From Phlebiopsis flavidoalba (lineage: Eukaryota; Basidiomycota; Agaricomycetes; Polyporales; Phanerochaetaceae), in the NCBI GenBank assembly GCA_035772785.1, contig JAOCPU010000038.1, forward strand, positions 124,001 to 188,000: a stretch of 64,000 nt of DNA. Reading direction: 5' to 3'. Both the position numbers and the translations under genes were made by a program. The notes under the pieces were generated by a model. The model was not told where the DNA came from and made no database searches. It saw nothing but the letters and a program-made list of their open reading frames with translations. Below, one piece after another: positions 62,113 through 64,000 of the stretch; the stretch's first letter is position 1; each line of letters opens with the position of its first letter.

Positions 62113-63465
62113 ATGTCCGCCACGCCCCACCGGTCCCCGCCGAACACTGCGACGCTCGTGCTGCCCCCGGGGCTACACGCTCGACCAGTACTTTGCCCTC
62201 CAGGGCTCCGCAGGTGCGTGGGACGAATGACATCAGATGGGATGAAATTCGCAGAAGCTCACGGCGGATTTGCGCAGTGACGATCACGGGATATGCGTCG
62301 CGGTTGCGTTTGGGATTATCGGCTGGGACTAGTGAGTGTTGTTTACCCCCCTGCTAGGCCAGCGTGAGCCTCATAACGTTTCTGCAGCCTGTGTCTCCTC
62401 CCCGACGACGCTCGCGCTTTACCGCTCGAATGAACGCAAAACTGCTGCGGTGCGCGCCGACGACGTGGTTGTGAGTGCACTTCCCTGTAACGATGGGGAA
62501 TCAATCTGAAACGGGACACCAGCTTCATTCTCCTGCGATACTCGGGCATCCTCGCGACCCTTCCCTCATTGTTCTTCACGTCCGTTCAGAGCCAGCACTG
62601 TCTGGCTGCCGTGATACTCAGCACGCTTGGCGCCGTCCTCGTCGTCTTTTCGTCCGGCGCCATCTTCGCGTTCCGCATCTTTGCCATCTGGAGCGGAAAC
62701 CGGCTCGTGCAAGGGCTGGTCATCTTTGTCTTCCTGTTCATGATGTCCTGCTGGGTGCGTATTCAGAGCTTGCTAGCCGACGCCAGACCGCTGACGCCCT
62801 GCGCAGATCGCCGGTAGGTGGCGACGCAGTATGACGCCACGACGGGCCCGCCGACGCCGTTCGCGGAGACCAACTGCCAGATGCACCCGATCGTGTCGTG
62901 GGCGCCGATCAGCTACGCGTCCTCGGTCGTCTTCGACACGACGATCCTCGCGCTCACGTCTCGCAAAGCTCCCGCGGCAGCTCATGGCCAAGTCGTACAT
63001 CGGCCGCCAGCAGAAAAATAAATAAAAGATCTTCCGCGTCACGAACAACACGCTCATGTACTTCGCCATCACGACCGTCACGAACATCGTCGTGCCTCAG
63101 CATCCAGAGCCTCGGCCCGCAGCACGCGCTCATCAAGCCCACCGCGGTGCCCTTCAGCACCGTTCATGACCGTCACGATGGGCTCGCGTGTGTACCTCAA
63201 CCTCAAGCTCCTCGAGAAGCGCCGCCGCGAGGACGGCGACTCGCGCGGGATTCCCATGTCCGTCTCTGCCGGCTCTGCGGCCGTCCGACCGTCACGGCAT
63301 GCTTACGACCGAGTTCCGCACGACGACCGAGGGCGCGCATACGGACACGTTTATGAGCACGGCGTCGGGCCCTGGGTATCGGGTACGGCGGGTACCCGAA
63401 GCAGGGCCCCGCCGCTTGAGAAGATCGAGTCGCGCTCGGAGTCGCGCTCGCTCTCAGAGGATTAG
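62113..63465 (+). CDS. Integral membrane protein, paralogue B
   Basis: Multi-pass membrane protein of an orphan fungal family, paralogue of the gene at 46334-47681. ATG at 62113: MSATPHRSPPNTATLVLPPG then YTLDQYFALQGSA, donor GTGCGT, and exon 2 reading TITG..ICVAVAFGIIGWDY after one indel. Exon 4 gives FILLRYSGILATLPSLFFTS. Helices: AAVILSTLGAVLVVFSSGAI, GLVIFVFLFMMSCW, VSWAPISYASSVVFDTTILA, LMYFAITTVTNIVVLSIQSL. Then ALIKPTAVPFSTVMTVTMGS, VYLNLKLLEKRRREDGDSRG and a Ser/Arg/Glu-rich cytosolic tail ending SLSED-stop at 63463-63465. Function unknown; a receptor- or transporter-like role is only a guess. Confidence 0.82.
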
Positions 63466-64000
63466 GCCTCGTCTGTTTTCTCTCTCACTGTATCTTTGCT
63501 CTATTTACATTTTCCGCTCTTAAGTATTATTGCATGCTATGCTGCACGAAGCGCGTCCCTCGTTTGTGGAAACAAAAAGTCGTACATACCCGTCTCTCGA
63601 TAATGCTATCTGCTCTGTTGTTGATCTATATTGTACACAAGCTGTGATGCATGCAAATTATCTAATACCGTCGCTCTGGTGAGAGCGTCATGCTTGTCTG
63701 GGGCTCCGTGCAGCTGTAGAGTATGTGGTCGCAAGACAAAGTCTGGGTAGTGGTTGGAAGAGATGGGTAATTTAAAGTTCAAGTGCCATCAGCGCATCAG
63801 TCTGCCTATTCGGTTTTGATGCGGCCTCAGCGTCCTTCTCACCCTGACCGCACACAGTGACCACCAGCACAGTCACTCAGTCACTCACACCACACAATGA
63901 AACTCGATAGAAGCACGCTAGAACTTTACTCTGATTAACATCCTCAATTCATAAAGGGCTGACCCCGAAGCTCAAGCTTCTACCATAGTAACGCATCCTC
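63466..64000. other. 3' flank, no gene seen
   Basis: AT-richer downstream sequence of paralogue B. No coding content recognised up to the window end. Confidence 0.45.

Noticed and set aside
63480..64000. Telomeric or subtelomeric end
   Set aside because: No TTAGGG-type arrays anywhere in the window.

Overview
The window is nuclear DNA of a basidiomycete fungus, almost certainly a wood-decaying white-rot species of the Polyporales. The main evidence is a lignin peroxidase gene split by many short introns. Supporting evidence is a fungal-type U6 snRNA, a DUF300/OSTalpha protein, a Ste14-like methyltransferase, an FRE-type ferric reductase, F-box/LRR-type genes and an A-T-TE 'NRPS-like' synthetase of the kind that makes quinones and furanones in mushrooms. 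Introns are short (about 50-70 nt) with GT..AG ends.

Layout. 0-9 kb: end of a Cys-rich small protein, a mitochondrial HMG-box protein (-), Mediator subunit 8 (+), an RGS-domain membrane protein of Rax1 type (+) and an isoprenylcysteine methyltransferase (+). 9.8-25 kb: an F-box/LRR-type gene (-), a TMEM184/OSTalpha-like protein (+), a DHA2-type MFS exporter (-), two poorly characterised genes, U6 snRNA (-) and an APH-type kinase-like protein (+). 25-36 kb: ferric reductase (-), a family-16 methyltransferase (+), a small hydrophilic stress-type protein (+), a Pro/Ser-rich hypothetical (-) and lignin peroxidase (-). 36-46 kb: repeat-rich, mostly gene-free DNA, changing at about 39.4 kb from moderate GC to very GC/CpG-rich sequence. 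46-63.5 kb: a probable specialised-metabolism locus made of an O-methyltransferase, an A-T-TE NRPS-like synthetase and a 2-oxoglutarate/Fe(II) oxygenase that may be fused to the synthetase. This locus is bracketed by two paralogous membrane-protein genes in inverted orientation.

How the genes may work together. The synthetase would activate a small carboxylic (probably aryl-pyruvic) acid, hold it on its carrier domain and release a condensed product through the thioesterase. The oxygenase and O-methyltransferase would then tailor it; this is inference from families and proximity. Lignin peroxidase and the ferric reductase fit wood decay and iron handling. The MFS exporter could help with toxic aromatics, but it is 37 kb from the cluster.

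Quality warning. Nearly every recognised gene is interrupted by single-base frame changes, often next to short homopolymers, while splice sites and protein motifs on both sides stay intact. The likeliest reading is uncorrected long-read indels rather than mass pseudogenisation. Gene ends are therefore approximate. All coordinates given for spliced genes are outer limits.
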